From Sporopachydermia quercuum (Eukaryota > Ascomycota > Sporopachydermiomycetes > Sporopachydermiales > Sporopachydermiaceae): 64,000 bases of DNA. Numbering within the stretch: the stretch's first letter is position 1; the number at the start of each line of letters is the position of its first letter. The notes below the pieces were generated by a model that had not been told where the DNA came from, did no database searches, and was given only the letters and a program-made list of their open reading frames with translations. Shown in pieces: positions 52,031-61,862 of the stretch. The stretch is from assembly GCA_001599295.1 (NCBI GenBank), contig BCGN01000004.1, positions 930,346 through 994,345 on the forward strand. Direction: 5' to 3'. A program made the translations under genes and the position numbers.

Positions 52031-52428
52031 TGAGTGAAAGGAGAAACAATCAGGATCAAGATCTGACAAAATATGATGAAAATCTAACAGGATGCAATAG
52101 AAAACCCATTCAGAATGGTTTAATATATATATTTAGATAGCATAACTGACATATTAATATCTTATTAGTTTGAGATTGATCTGTTTAGAGTGCAATTGTC
52201 ACACACATTCAGGTGCGTTAAATGATGAGTATTTCCTCATCCTCAGGCGTCCAACTACAGGTGCTGGAGTATATATATGAGTCCATCAATCATGTGTAGT
52301 TAATAGTGTTTTGTTTATTTATCAAGATTTTACTCACTCTATACACACGTCATTAAATCAATAAAACGGCTATCATTAGTGCTTAGAAATAGGAGATTGC
52401 AATGAGTAACAAGTTAAGTGAACTTATG

Positions 52429-52454
52429 CACGTGCACCATGATGATTTCACGTG
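52429..52454. promoter_or_regulatory. Pair of CACGTG boxes, 20 bp apart
   Basis: CACGTG at 52429-52434 (within the palindrome GCACGTGC) and at 52449-52454 are spaced start to start by 20 bp. The GC-flanked form suits Pho4 or another bHLH factor better than Cbf1. It lies between MET6 (about 760 bp) and CDC9 (about 555 bp), so its target is unclear. Confidence 0.4.
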
Positions 52455-52622
52455 CAAGGTAGTATTTTGCTTCTTACTTTTTTACCCGGGTCAGAAACTA
52501 TCAAAGTTTCTTTTTTGTTCCTGTTTTGATGTATAGTTACGATTATGTAAACGAATATTAATTACAAAGGGTTACTACTTCAAAGCTCATCTCAGCTTAA
52601 GAAATGTATTGATGATGGGGTA

Positions 52623-52639
52623 ACGCGAATAATGCGCGT
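52623..52639. promoter_or_regulatory. MCB-like ACGCG cores upstream of CDC9
   Basis: ACGCGA at 52623-52628 and, on the other strand, ACGCGC at 52634-52639 lie about 370-385 bp before the CDC9 ATG. In S. cerevisiae CDC9 is a G1/S MBF target through ACGCGT. Neither site here is the full consensus. Confidence 0.35.
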
Positions 52640-53007
52640 GTGATGAATTGATGTAAGGAGATTCCGGAGAAATGTTGATCTGTTAGTCAAGATTGAGAAA
52701 GTGTTATTAACAATCAGATACTTCTGACATTAGTTTGTAAGTAGTAATACGAAATACGAAAGTGAAAAAGGTGGTCGGTAGTTCTGTTTGACTACAGCTG
52801 TTGATCATCTACCTGAATACAGGCTCTGATATAGGCTTATAGGTTTAAAACCGAAGGATACTACCTCAATCTTTGTGTTGAATATTCATTCTCATGTCGG
52901 TTATAGCTCATCTTAATTGATTTTTGTCTCGTTTGAAAAAGAGCTTCTGGGATTGTCTGCATATCCTTAAAGAGTCTACCAAATAATAGTCATCAATTAA
53001 GACTCAT

Positions 53008-55512
53008 ATGAATCAATTTACTAGATCAGTATTTTCAATTAAACCATCGATAAGAAGTTATTCAAATTTGGGAATCCATAGAAACAGAAATTTTGTTTCT
53101 TTACTGTTTGACTTGTTCGTACCTTCTAAAAGCATGGCGAAACAACAGACTTTAGCTGCTTTTTTCTCGGGCGTACCTAAACCCAAGAACACTTCAAGTA
53201 ATAGCAACCAATCTACATTAGATGGCGTTAGATCTAAGAACAGTGAATCCAAAAAAGACGTTAGTGATGATAGTGATTTGAGCGGTGTTTCTAATGATAG
53301 TAAAAGAAGGAAGATGAATACAAAAGAAAAGCACTTTGAGGAAAAAATAGTTAAATCTGATGATGTTTCAATCGAGGCAGTCGGTAATAATAAGATTAAA
53401 GTGGATACGGATCCAGAACCTTCTGATGATGAAGTCGAAGTAGAAAAAGCGGTTTCAGAAAATAAAGATTTGGATGAGGCAAAGAAATTGTTATCTTTGG
53501 AAACAGACAATGCTAGCAAATGCATAGATGAGATAATTGCCAATAGAACAGTATCAATAAAAAGGCTAGATGGCACTGAATTGTCATGGAAATCCAACTC
53601 TGAGGTACCTTATGCTGCATTGGCTGCTACATTTGAGAAACTCGAATCGACAACAAAAAGGCTACAAATAGTTGAATATACAGCGTCTTTCTTCCATACG
53701 ATTTTGAAAACTGCTAAGCCAGAAGCCCTTATTCCAGTAACATACTTATTCATCAATCGACTAGGACCAGACTATGAAGGTTTGGAACTGGGGTTAGGTG
53801 AATCTTTATTAATTAAGGCAATTGCAGAAGGCACAGGAAGATCAACTAATCAAATCAAATTAGATTATCAGAAAATTGGTGATTTGGGTACTATTTCTCA
53901 GAAATCTAGAATTACTCAACCAACTATGTTTAAGCCGAAACCTTTAACAGTTGATGTGGTTTTCAACAATCTTAAACAAATAGCCATGACCACGGGTAAT
54001 GCCTCACAGTCCAAGAAAGTATCAATTATTAACAGAATGTTAACTGCTTGTGATCCTATTGAGGCCAAGTATTTAGTGAGAAGTTTGGAAGGTAAGCTAC
54101 GCATTGGTTTAGCAGAGAAATCTGTACTAATAGCTTTATGTCAGGCATTTATTACTTGGGAAGCAGAAAAAGAAGCAATTGAAAAACATAAGACGAAATC
54201 AAGAAAGATTTCCCCGGAGGAACTAGTTGCTGGGGAAGAGAAAATTAGAGATGCTTATGCTCAAGTGCCAAACTATGAAATAATTATTAGAGCTCTTCTT
54301 GAATCTGGAATCAAAGAGCTAAATAATAAAGTCGTGTTAACTGAAGGAATTCCATTGAAACCTATGCTTGCCAAACCTACAAAATCTATAACAGAGGTTT
54401 TAGATAGATTCAAATCTGCGAAATTTACTTGTGAATATAAATATGATGGTGAGCGAGCTCAAGTGCATTTACTGCCTGAAGGTACTGTGAAAATCTATTC
54501 CCGAAACGGTGAAGATATGTCTCAAAGATATCCTGATATTGCAAACTCTGTTAAAGACTTTGTTGATCCTAATTGTGGGGAGAGTATAACTTCATTCATT
54601 CTTGATGCTGAAGCAGTTGCTTGGGATACTAAGTCAAGGAAGATTTTACCATTTCAAGTACTATCAACAAGAAAACGTAAAGATGTTAATGAATCTGATA
54701 TAACAGTTAATGTGTGTTTATTTGCATTTGATATATTGGCCTGTAACTCAAAATCGTTGCTACGGGAATCACTAGAAGAAAGAAGAAATACTCTTCACAG
54801 GATTTTACATACAGTCGAAGGAAAGTTTGCCTTTGCTACTAGTAGGAATTTTGATACTACGCATGGTGATCCTACTGCCGTTAATGATATGCAAGTATTC
54901 TTGGATGATTCGGTTTCCGATGCTTGTGAAGGTTTAATGGTTAAGATGTTGACTGGTGACGAGTCTTTTTATGAACCATCTAAAAGATCCCGCAATTGGC
55001 TGAAGTTAAAGAAGGATTATCTAGATGGTGTTGGTGACTCTCTTGATCTTGTTGTTTTAGGGGCGTATTATGGTCGTGGAAAACGAACATCGGTATATGG
55101 AGGATTCTTGCTAGGATGTTACAATCCTGATTCTGGATCTTATGAAACTACTTGCAAAATTGGTACAGGGTTCTCTGAAGAGAATCTAAAACAATTTCAC
55201 GATGTTCTGAGTAAAACCGTTATAAATGCTCCAAAGAACTATTATGTTTATGATAGTTCAGCCATGCCGGATGTCTGGTTTCAACCTACCACTGTTTGGG
55301 AAATTCTAACTGCTGATTTATCTTTAAGTCCTACGTATAAAGCTGGTGCTGAAGTATTTGGTAAAGGTATTAGTTTAAGATTCCCTCGATTTGTGAGAGT
55401 ACGAGACGATAAAGCCGCGGAAGATGCAACTACAAGTGAACAGATAATTGAATTCTACAATAGACAAGTGAGTAACTTAAAAGCAGGAGCAGAAGAAGAC
55501 TTTAGTGATTAA
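53008..55512 (+). CDS. CDC9: ATP-dependent DNA ligase I, dual nuclear/mitochondrial starts
   Basis: An 834-residue ligase. The first ATG adds a basic, acid-free leader (MNQFTRSVFSIKPSIRSYSN) typical of a mitochondrial presequence. A second in-frame ATG at 53134 (Met43) begins MAKQQTLAAFF, which carries the PCNA-binding PIP box QQTLAAFF at 46-53. An acidic and basic linker follows, then the DNA-binding domain, and the nucleotidyltransferase domain with adenylated Lys478 in EYKYDGER. The OB-fold ends in RFPRFVRVRDDK. S. cerevisiae Cdc9 makes mitochondrial and nuclear forms from two AUGs in the same way. The enzyme joins Okazaki fragments and repair nicks. CTG codons fall at conserved leucines (GLELGLGE, VHLLPEG), so CUG reads as Leu here. 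Confidence 0.96.
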   Translation: MNQFTRSVFSIKPSIRSYSNLGIHRNRNFVSLLFDLFVPSKSMAKQQTLAAFFSGVPKPKNTSSNSNQSTLDGVRSKNSESKKDVSDDSDLSGVSNDSKRRKMNTKEKHFEEKIVKSDDVSIEAVGNNKIKVDTDPEPSDDEVEVEKAVSENKDLDEAKKLLSLETDNASKCIDEIIANRTVSIKRLDGTELSWKSNSEVPYAALAATFEKLESTTKRLQIVEYTASFFHTILKTAKPEALIPVTYLFINRLGPDYEGLELGLGESLLIKAIAEGTGRSTNQIKLDYQKIGDLGTISQKSRITQPTMFKPKPLTVDVVFNNLKQIAMTTGNASQSKKVSIINRMLTACDPIEAKYLVRSLEGKLRIGLAEKSVLIALCQAFITWEAEKEAIEKHKTKSRKISPEELVAGEEKIRDAYAQVPNYEIIIRALLESGIKELNNKVVLTEGIPLKPMLAKPTKSITEVLDRFKSAKFTCEYKYDGERAQVHLLPEGTVKIYSRNGEDMSQRYPDIANSVKDFVDPNCGESITSFILDAEAVAWDTKSRKILPFQVLSTRKRKDVNESDITVNVCLFAFDILACNSKSLLRESLEERRNTLHRILHTVEGKFAFATSRNFDTTHGDPTAVNDMQVFLDDSVSDACEGLMVKMLTGDESFYEPSKRSRNWLKLKKDYLDGVGDSLDLVVLGAYYGRGKRTSVYGGFLLGCYNPDSGSYETTCKIGTGFSEENLKQFHDVLSKTVINAPKNYYVYDSSAMPDVWFQPTTVWEILTADLSLSPTYKAGAEVFGKGISLRFPRFVRVRDDKAAEDATTSEQIIEFYNRQVSNLKAGAEEDFSD

Positions 55513-56227
55513 ATAAAGTAAAAGGATTCATGGCAGCTCCCCGATCAGAATTCATCTTAATTATATATTATAATGCTATAGTCTCTTGCGAGGGTAAGAT
55601 CATTATGGTAGATGTGACACCTGCATAAGATTTCCACTGGTTTATCAATACCAATCAATGTGTTGATACAGACTCTCAAATGTGGTAGATTGATGACACG
55701 AATTATAACAATCATTATAACTCTTTTATCAATTGTTTCCTATTGATTTTATTCAAAATCTATAACTACCCTAAAGTCACTATTCTAAGCTATCGTATCC
55801 GTAATTTAGAACCTCGGAAACTATGAATGGCGTCTGCTACAACTCTTGATCCATCCCATCATTGACTAATATTTTTCATGCAGAGGTAAATAACGATAAA
55901 TATAAATATTGAAATCCTTTCGATATACCTTTTTTCATGATTTTCTTTCTAATGATCTGTAATCTCAGATTTTTGGGAGGTACTATATCTCTTTCTTCAT
56001 ATCAGGAATGTCACAGCTAGAACTTATCTTCTCCGATATGTTCATGATAAGTCTCAACTTTAGTTTTCATAGTGAAAAAATGAAAATATCATAAGAATGA
56101 AAGTGTTTCTTATTAGTTTTCTTTCATTGATTTGGCAATCAGTTTAATGTTAGGCTCAAATACTGGATAGTAAAGTTCTCGGGTGGTTGATATTCACTTC
56201 TATGCTAGTTTTTATCCTCTGCCTATA
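55513..56227. other. CDC9 3' flank and MRX8 upstream region
   Basis: About 715 bp of AT-rich sequence between tandem genes. No element recognised with confidence. Confidence 0.45.
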
Positions 56228-57304
56228 ATGTATGCATTAAGGCAGCAATGCAGACGGTACACAGGATCTGTTGTGTCATATGCAAAAAAGGCATCGCCAA
56301 GTAAGAAAGATACCAAAGCAAAATCAAGTATTAAAGCACGTCTAACGGAATTCCCTGTTATTAGGGGTAGCTATTATGAATCACCAGATCCTACGACCTT
56401 ATTTAGAGCAAAGAATTTCTTTGAAAGTAGCAAGATTGAGCTAGAATGGTCGGTTGATTCTTTCGATAATATTCCGAGCGAAATAATGAAACGAGAGTAT
56501 AAACGATTCATATTAGAAAATGAAGGTACTTATACAACTAAGGAAGAACTTGATGAAGAGTTCAAGAAACGGGTAAGTAAATCTAAATCCATGCAGAAGC
56601 TTATGAAACGGAATACTGGCAATCCTGTAGATGATTTCCTACCTGAAGTGATCCTTGTAGGAAGATGTAACTCAGGGAAATCGAGTTTGATTCAAAGGCT
56701 GTGTAGAGAAGGCAGTAGTGATAGAATCAACTTGAAACCAAGCAAGAATGCTGGTAGTACTAAAAGATTATCAGCAATCAATATTGGTGGTAATTTACGA
56801 CTTATTGATACTCCTGGTTATGGAATTAAAGGTAAAGAGTCACAGGGGAAGTTTATGTTACAATATTTGCAAGATAGAAAAAATTTTAGAAGAGCATATT
56901 TATTAATAAATCTTCACCATGGAATAAAAGACTCTGACATAATGATGTTGGAAATGTTTAGAAAATTAGGATTACCTTTCTCTATCATTGGAACCAAAAG
57001 TGATCGTGTTACAGGTTTTGGTCCTAAGATACCAATGATGGCCATCTATAAATATCTCATAGCTCAACCAATTGTTCCTGAAGAGCTAGCAACTTTTGAA
57101 AATCCTACAGATTTTTTGAAAGATACAGAAAAGGTTCCAAGAGGTGCTGATGCAAATTTAGCTTTCAGTGAGGAGATAATTCAATCAGCTATTCCAAAAG
57201 ATTTATCAATCGGAATAAGACAACTACAGTGGTCTATACTTAACTCATGTGATATTGATTTAAAAAGTAAACCATTGAGAAGAGAGGTCAAGAAAAAATT
57301 ATAA
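56228..57304 (+). CDS. MRX8: Mitochondrial EngB-family GTPase Mrx8
   Basis: A 358-residue GTPase. The ATG at 56228 gives MYALRQQCRRYTGSVVSYAKKAS, a basic presequence; the frame is open 15 codons upstream but only to a GTG. G1 is GRCNSGKSS at about 145-153, the G2 threonine is in STKRLSA, G3 is DTPG at about 194-197 within LIDTPGYGIKG, and G4 is TKSD. This is the EngB/YihA layout. The yeast member Mrx8 (YDR336W) is bound to mitochondrial expression complexes and acts in mitochondrial translation. The N-terminal 140 residues have no equivalent in bacterial EngB. It converges on the LEA-like gene with about 100 bp between stops. Confidence 0.87.
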   Translation: MYALRQQCRRYTGSVVSYAKKASPSKKDTKAKSSIKARLTEFPVIRGSYYESPDPTTLFRAKNFFESSKIELEWSVDSFDNIPSEIMKREYKRFILENEGTYTTKEELDEEFKKRVSKSKSMQKLMKRNTGNPVDDFLPEVILVGRCNSGKSSLIQRLCREGSSDRINLKPSKNAGSTKRLSAINIGGNLRLIDTPGYGIKGKESQGKFMLQYLQDRKNFRRAYLLINLHHGIKDSDIMMLEMFRKLGLPFSIIGTKSDRVTGFGPKIPMMAIYKYLIAQPIVPEELATFENPTDFLKDTEKVPRGADANLAFSEEIIQSAIPKDLSIGIRQLQWSILNSCDIDLKSKPLRREVKKKL

Positions 57305-57402
57305 TATAATTGCTATGAAAATAATTTAAAAACCATTTACCAGTATTCTGAAATCTAAGTGCAAAGACTAGAAACCGGAAAGCAAGCTGGTATGCAAAAC
57401 TA

Positions 57403-57808
57403 TTAGTTGATTGACTTCTTGGCTTGTTCAGCGCTTTCCTTTGTTTTTTCAGCAGTCTTTTCAGCGGTTTCCTGTCCAGATTGCTTGAGCTCTTCAGCAG
57501 TTTCTTTGGTCTTATCAGCGGCCTTTTGTCCAGTTTTTTTGAACTCCTCAGCGGCCTTCCTTGCATAATCCTTTGCAGCATCTACTGCATCTTCAACTCC
57601 TCTTTTGACATTTTTCAAGGTTTCTTCTGCTTGACCACCTTTAGTTTGAAGTTGTCTGCTACCGAAAGTTCGGCTTACCTGTTGAAGCTTGTTAATATTC
57701 AACTCATTATCAACCGTCTGTTCATTCCAAACAACTAATCACTTAGAAATCGCATTCACATCATTCATAATAACATACATAAGAAATGGGTTTGGAAAAT
57801 CTGTACAT
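57403..57808 (-). CDS. Small mitochondrial LEA-like protein, two exons
   Basis: Exons 57808-57779 and 57678-57403 encode 101 residues. The 100-nt intron has donor GTATGT, branch TATTAAC at 57691-57697 and acceptor CAG. The second exon has no ATG of its own, while joining to the 10-codon exon yields MYRFSKPISY-VSRTFGSRQLQTK, a basic acid-free N-terminus that reads as a mitochondrial presequence. The remainder (about 30-100) is Lys/Glu/Ala-rich with 11-residue-like periodicity (AAEEFKKTGQKAADKTKETAEEL and similar), as in group 3 LEA and apolipoprotein-like amphipathic helices. Related small proteins are hydration or stress protectants, but no function is shown here. I do not recognise an S. cerevisiae orthologue. 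Confidence 0.75.
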
Positions 57809-59159
57809 ATTAGATTAACGATCAAATTTAGTAATGAACTTTTAATGAAATAATATAATCAACATCAAATGAGTGATCAATTTTCTGCAAAACAGCTGTA
57901 GTAGTAGTAAGTAGTGGCTCTTGATAATATCTCTCTTGACAATGAACAGCTAAGCTTATAACTCTAGCACTATAAATCATTCTTGAACAATTTCCAACAA
58001 TGCTAGAATCAGAATTGCTACTTTACCGTTATTATATATAAAGCATATTGATCCGAGAATAGTCATTTTCTATTCTTTGATCCTCATTAGTAGTGTAAAA
58101 AAAACCAATTACATCATCTTCTTCATTACCTCATCAAATCTTATTTCATCACATCATAGCACCTNTGGGATGAATGATGAGGTGAATTATCCATTAAGAG
58201 TAATAAATAAAGGTTTTAAATTTAACAATACAATGATTCAATTAATTTCGTATTTATACACAGAATGAAATAGATTATTGAGCATTCTATGCTCATATTA
58301 GACATAATATGGAACTAGCATAAAGGTGGGCTCTTAAGCAGTTGAAGAATCGCTACCACAATGTGAAAGCCTAGAAGGGAATTAACTGATTACGACATAA
58401 ATCAAATTTCAATTCATGTAATATGTAAAGTAATTAATACAAATGAATAAACACATACATTTATAATATTTCGTTATAATCTCGTTAGGCATAAAGACAT
58501 AAATAAAACAATGATATAAACAGGAAGATAAAGACAAATAAAAAAATAAATGAGAAAAAAAGTGACATGACATGACAATTATGATTGTTTAAGAAAGATG
58601 AAAGGGAATTCAAATGAAATCACACGTACACGCGCGCGGACACGCCCATGCACGACAATCATGTGAAATATAGAGTAATTGCTGTTTGATGAAGTAACAA
58701 CGCCTGCAAGATAAATAATTGAGTTTCTCTCATAAAGGAGAAAAGAAATAGTACAGAAGTTTAAAGAAAGAATAGCAGTTAAAAGAAAGAATAGCAGTTA
58801 AAGTCAGGAAACATGAAAACTATTTGATTCTCAAATGGTAGTACTGACTGAAAGATTAGATGACATAATAAATGGTTTAAAAATGATCACACCAGATCAA
58901 ATCAAATGCTTATCTGTCAAAATCCAACAACCAGTATAAAACCCTGAATTCATTATTCTACTTGTTTTAGATATAGAAAGTCATGAGCAACAGAGCATAA
59001 AGCAGATGGTAATGAATTCATCTTCTTTTTTGTTGTGTTCCCCATTCATAGATTTAAGGAATCACCAAACATGACGTTCTAGATATAAAAACAAGTTGGA
59101 TCAGTCATAAACATTTCTCATACGAATGAATTCAAGCTCATTATCCTTGTAATAATTCC
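57809..59159. other. LEA-like gene promoter and PIN4 3' flank
   Basis: About 1.35 kb, AT-rich. It holds an N at 58165, an alternating purine/pyrimidine CGCGCG stretch near 58630-58640 and a 19-bp tandem duplication at 58763-58800. I looked for stress elements (AGGGG) near the LEA-like gene and saw none. Confidence 0.45.
58763..58800. repeat. Exact tandem duplication of a 19-mer
   Basis: AAAGAAAGAATAGCAGTTA occurs twice in direct succession without mismatch, between the LEA-like gene and PIN4. Probably a recent slippage or duplication event. Confidence 0.9.
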
Positions 59160-61862
59160 TTATGATGACTGCTTAATAGGTTCCACATCCCTATTTTTTG
59201 AAGGGTTACTTTCATCTGTATTGTCATTTATATTTTCTTTCTGGTTTATAACATCAAAAGGATTAAAGTCCAATCCTGGGTTTTCATCATCGCTGGAGAA
59301 GTTTGTAGCTGCCATATTCAAGGTTAATGAAATTCCACTGTTAGGTACTGGACTGGTTTTAGTACTAGAGGCAGTACTGGAGATACCCCATATTGAATTA
59401 TCCTTCGATATCAAATTAATTCCTTGAACTGATGATGTTCCCACTGATTGATTCTCGGGTGATGAGTTTATGTTTTCATTCACTTCGTTATTAATAATAG
59501 TATCATGTCCAATATTAGAGCCTATACTCATTGTTTGCAACGAATCAGATATCGTAGTTACATCTTCATAATTCCCGGTCGCATTTAAACCAACTCCTCC
59601 AGCTCCACTATTTGATTGGGTCCATACAGAGTTGCTATAGGGGAACCTTTGACTTGGTTGAGGAGGAGGATTGTAGCTAGAGCTTCTTAAAGAAGATACC
59701 GAGGAAATGCTACGGTTACTATTGGAATGAGTTAGTCCTAGACGTTGACCGCTACTTTCAGATGTATAAGGAGATGATTGCCGGAAAGAATTTGGACCTG
59801 CGTTGTTATTGCCAGACAAATCAAAACCACCTTGTCCTGTAGAGCTGCCTATTGATCGGATATCAGCAAATGACCTGTTTCCTCTTAGAAGAGATGAATT
59901 GGATGGTTGTTGAATGGATTGTGAGACTTGATTCAATTGTTGTTGAGAAGCGGAAGGAGCTCTAACTATTCCAGGACCAACTGAATCTCCCTGCGAATAA
60001 TTCAATGGTTGGGGAGCATAAATCATTGGTTGATGGACTTGCTGTGGTGATTGTTGAGGATTGCTCACAACAGAGCTATTTCCTGTCGTACCTCTAGGTG
60101 GGAATGGCCCTCCTCTGTATTGATTTCCAGTAGATGGTTGTTGATGCTGGTGCTGAGTTTGTTGAGGGTATCTTTGATTTTGGGCCAATCCTAAGGAACT
60201 TGCACTACGGGGAATCATGTTTTCCATTCCTCCTTGAGCGGAAGGAATTTGGGGGCTTGTTTGCTGTGAAATACCTGCAGGTCTATGACGAACAATTAAA
60301 AGACCATTATCAAACGATTCGATCAACCCAAATTGATTGGTAAGAATAGAAATGGCCCGTCTTTGATTTAATGATAAAGATGGAGGATAAACTACTTCTG
60401 ATTGATATTTGTCATCTCTGAATAGTAACAATTGAGAATAAATATCAAGTACCTCTGGATCATTTAGATTAAGAACATTAGCAGCTGCTAAGTTAGTGCC
60501 TGACGATGATAAACGATTGGGTGAGATATTGAATTGGTTAGGCATTCCCCCAGAAATATTATTTGGTAATCCATTACCCAATCCAGTTGGTAAACCATTT
60601 ACTAATCCGGACCCTAATCCATTATTAACATTATGAGGCCCAGGAGGAATGTATTGATTTAAACCAGATACTGCAGAATGAACGCTACCTAATGATGCTA
60701 AAGAAGTATTCGAAGAATTTCTATGTTGTTCTTCTAATTGACCTCTTTTCTCTCTTTTCTCACGTTCTATCCTTTCTCTTTCAACTAATGGTAGCATTTT
60801 CTTGTATTCTACCCTTAATTTACGACCGCCAACATCTCTTCCGTTTAAAGACTCGATTACCAGTGCGGTTTCATCAGCCGATGTAAAATTTGCAAAAGCT
60901 AAACCTCTGAAAACNCCATTGTCAAAATGATAATTAAATGCATAAGGCAAAGGCAGGTTAAGTTTTGTCATTATGTCTAAAAGTTGTTCTTTCTTAATGG
61001 CAAATGGAATATTTTTTATCACAATGGCTGTTGGAATGAATTCATCATCAACTATTTGATTAGATGAGTTGTTAGCATTTTTCGCTGTGGCATGACTACT
61101 AACAGATCCAGCGGTCCCACTACCATTTACACCACCAAAGGCCTGTGAATTTTGTCTGGGAGTACCGGAAATATCCCCTAGTGGCGCTGATGAATTACTA
61201 TTCGAATCCATCATTAAACCAGGTTGATTAGTAGCATCCTGATTTTGCTCTTGATGTTGATATAGCGAGAAAGCAGTAGAAGGATCACGTTGCTGTTGAT
61301 CTAACCAAGGATTCACAATGCTCATAGCAATATTCACTGGTAGCTGTTGATTTCGTAGATGATTAAATGAGTTTTGAGTTAATGTGTTTGCTTGAGACAT
61401 ATATGGTGCTTGAGGTTGTGATGAATGGGCGTTTGAACTGGGATGCGGTCCACTAGAAGAAGATCGCTGTTGTGAAGATGAGTGACGAAATGATGCTAAT
61501 GTGTTATCATCATTACCCATTTGATTATTAGAGTACTTTCGATTAGAGTATGAGTTATTGTTATTTAAAACTGATACTGATCTTGATGATGTTGATGATT
61601 GTGATGAAAAACTTGGATGACGTGAATGGTCAATTGTCGATGGAATAGGCAAATTGAATAGTTGATTATTATTGTTGTTGTTGAAGTTGGCAGAGGCGCT
61701 GGTGTTGCTATTCGAGTTCGTACCAACATCACCCTGATTGAGTACAGGTTGATTGTCATTCTGTTCAGAATCAAAAATGGGACTTGGTGATTCAGAAAAA
61801 TTCTTATGTGGGAAAAATCTCCCTTGTCCTGATGGATCAGGGGATTTACTAGAAGTATCCAT
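59160..61862 (-). CDS. PIN4: RNA-binding protein Pin4/Mdt1
   Basis: A 900-residue protein from the ATG at 61862 (MDTSSKSPDPSGQG); the frame is open 12 codons further but only to a TTG. A single RRM lies at about 274-355 (PTAIVIKNIPFAI ... RGLAFANF), closed by a long basic helix KKMLPLVERERIEREKREKRGQLEEQ. A second conserved block follows near 480-545 (LNDPEVLDIYSQLLLFRDD ... LNQRRAISILTNQFGL), an R3H-like segment shared with S. pombe Cip1/Cip2. The flanks are Ser/Asn/Gln-rich and disordered, with poly-Asn and Gln runs. Pin4 (668 residues in yeast) binds the Rad53 FHA1 domain and acts in the G2/M DNA-damage response. An N at 60915 falls in the third position of a Gly codon and does not change the protein. 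Confidence 0.9.
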   Translation of the reverse strand: MDTSSKSPDPSGQGRFFPHKNFSESPSPIFDSEQNDNQPVLNQGDVGTNSNSNTSASANFNNNNNNQLFNLPIPSTIDHSRHPSFSSQSSTSSRSVSVLNNNNSYSNRKYSNNQMGNDDNTLASFRHSSSQQRSSSSGPHPSSNAHSSQPQAPYMSQANTLTQNSFNHLRNQQLPVNIAMSIVNPWLDQQQRDPSTAFSLYQHQEQNQDATNQPGLMMDSNSNSSAPLGDISGTPRQNSQAFGGVNGSGTAGSVSSHATAKNANNSSNQIVDDEFIPTAIVIKNIPFAIKKEQLLDIMTKLNLPLPYAFNYHFDNXVFRGLAFANFTSADETALVIESLNGRDVGGRKLRVEYKKMLPLVERERIEREKREKRGQLEEQHRNSSNTSLASLGSVHSAVSGLNQYIPPGPHNVNNGLGSGLVNGLPTGLGNGLPNNISGGMPNQFNISPNRLSSSGTNLAAANVLNLNDPEVLDIYSQLLLFRDDKYQSEVVYPPSLSLNQRRAISILTNQFGLIESFDNGLLIVRHRPAGISQQTSPQIPSAQGGMENMIPRSASSLGLAQNQRYPQQTQHQHQQPSTGNQYRGGPFPPRGTTGNSSVVSNPQQSPQQVHQPMIYAPQPLNYSQGDSVGPGIVRAPSASQQQLNQVSQSIQQPSNSSLLRGNRSFADIRSIGSSTGQGGFDLSGNNNAGPNSFRQSSPYTSESSGQRLGLTHSNSNRSISSVSSLRSSSYNPPPQPSQRFPYSNSVWTQSNSGAGGVGLNATGNYEDVTTISDSLQTMSIGSNIGHDTIINNEVNENINSSPENQSVGTSSVQGINLISKDNSIWGISSTASSTKTSPVPNSGISLTLNMAATNFSSDDENPGLDFNPFDVINQKENINDNTDESNPSKNRDVEPIKQSS

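Larger units (their letters stand above)
51673..53007. promoter_or_regulatory. Divergent MET6/CDC9 promoter region
   Basis: About 1.3 kb between divergent genes. It contains the Met-type element pair near MET6, two further CACGTG boxes 20 bp apart at 52429 and 52449, and two ACGCG-type cores at 52623-52639 nearer CDC9. TA-rich tracts occur near 52120-52135. Confidence 0.5.
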
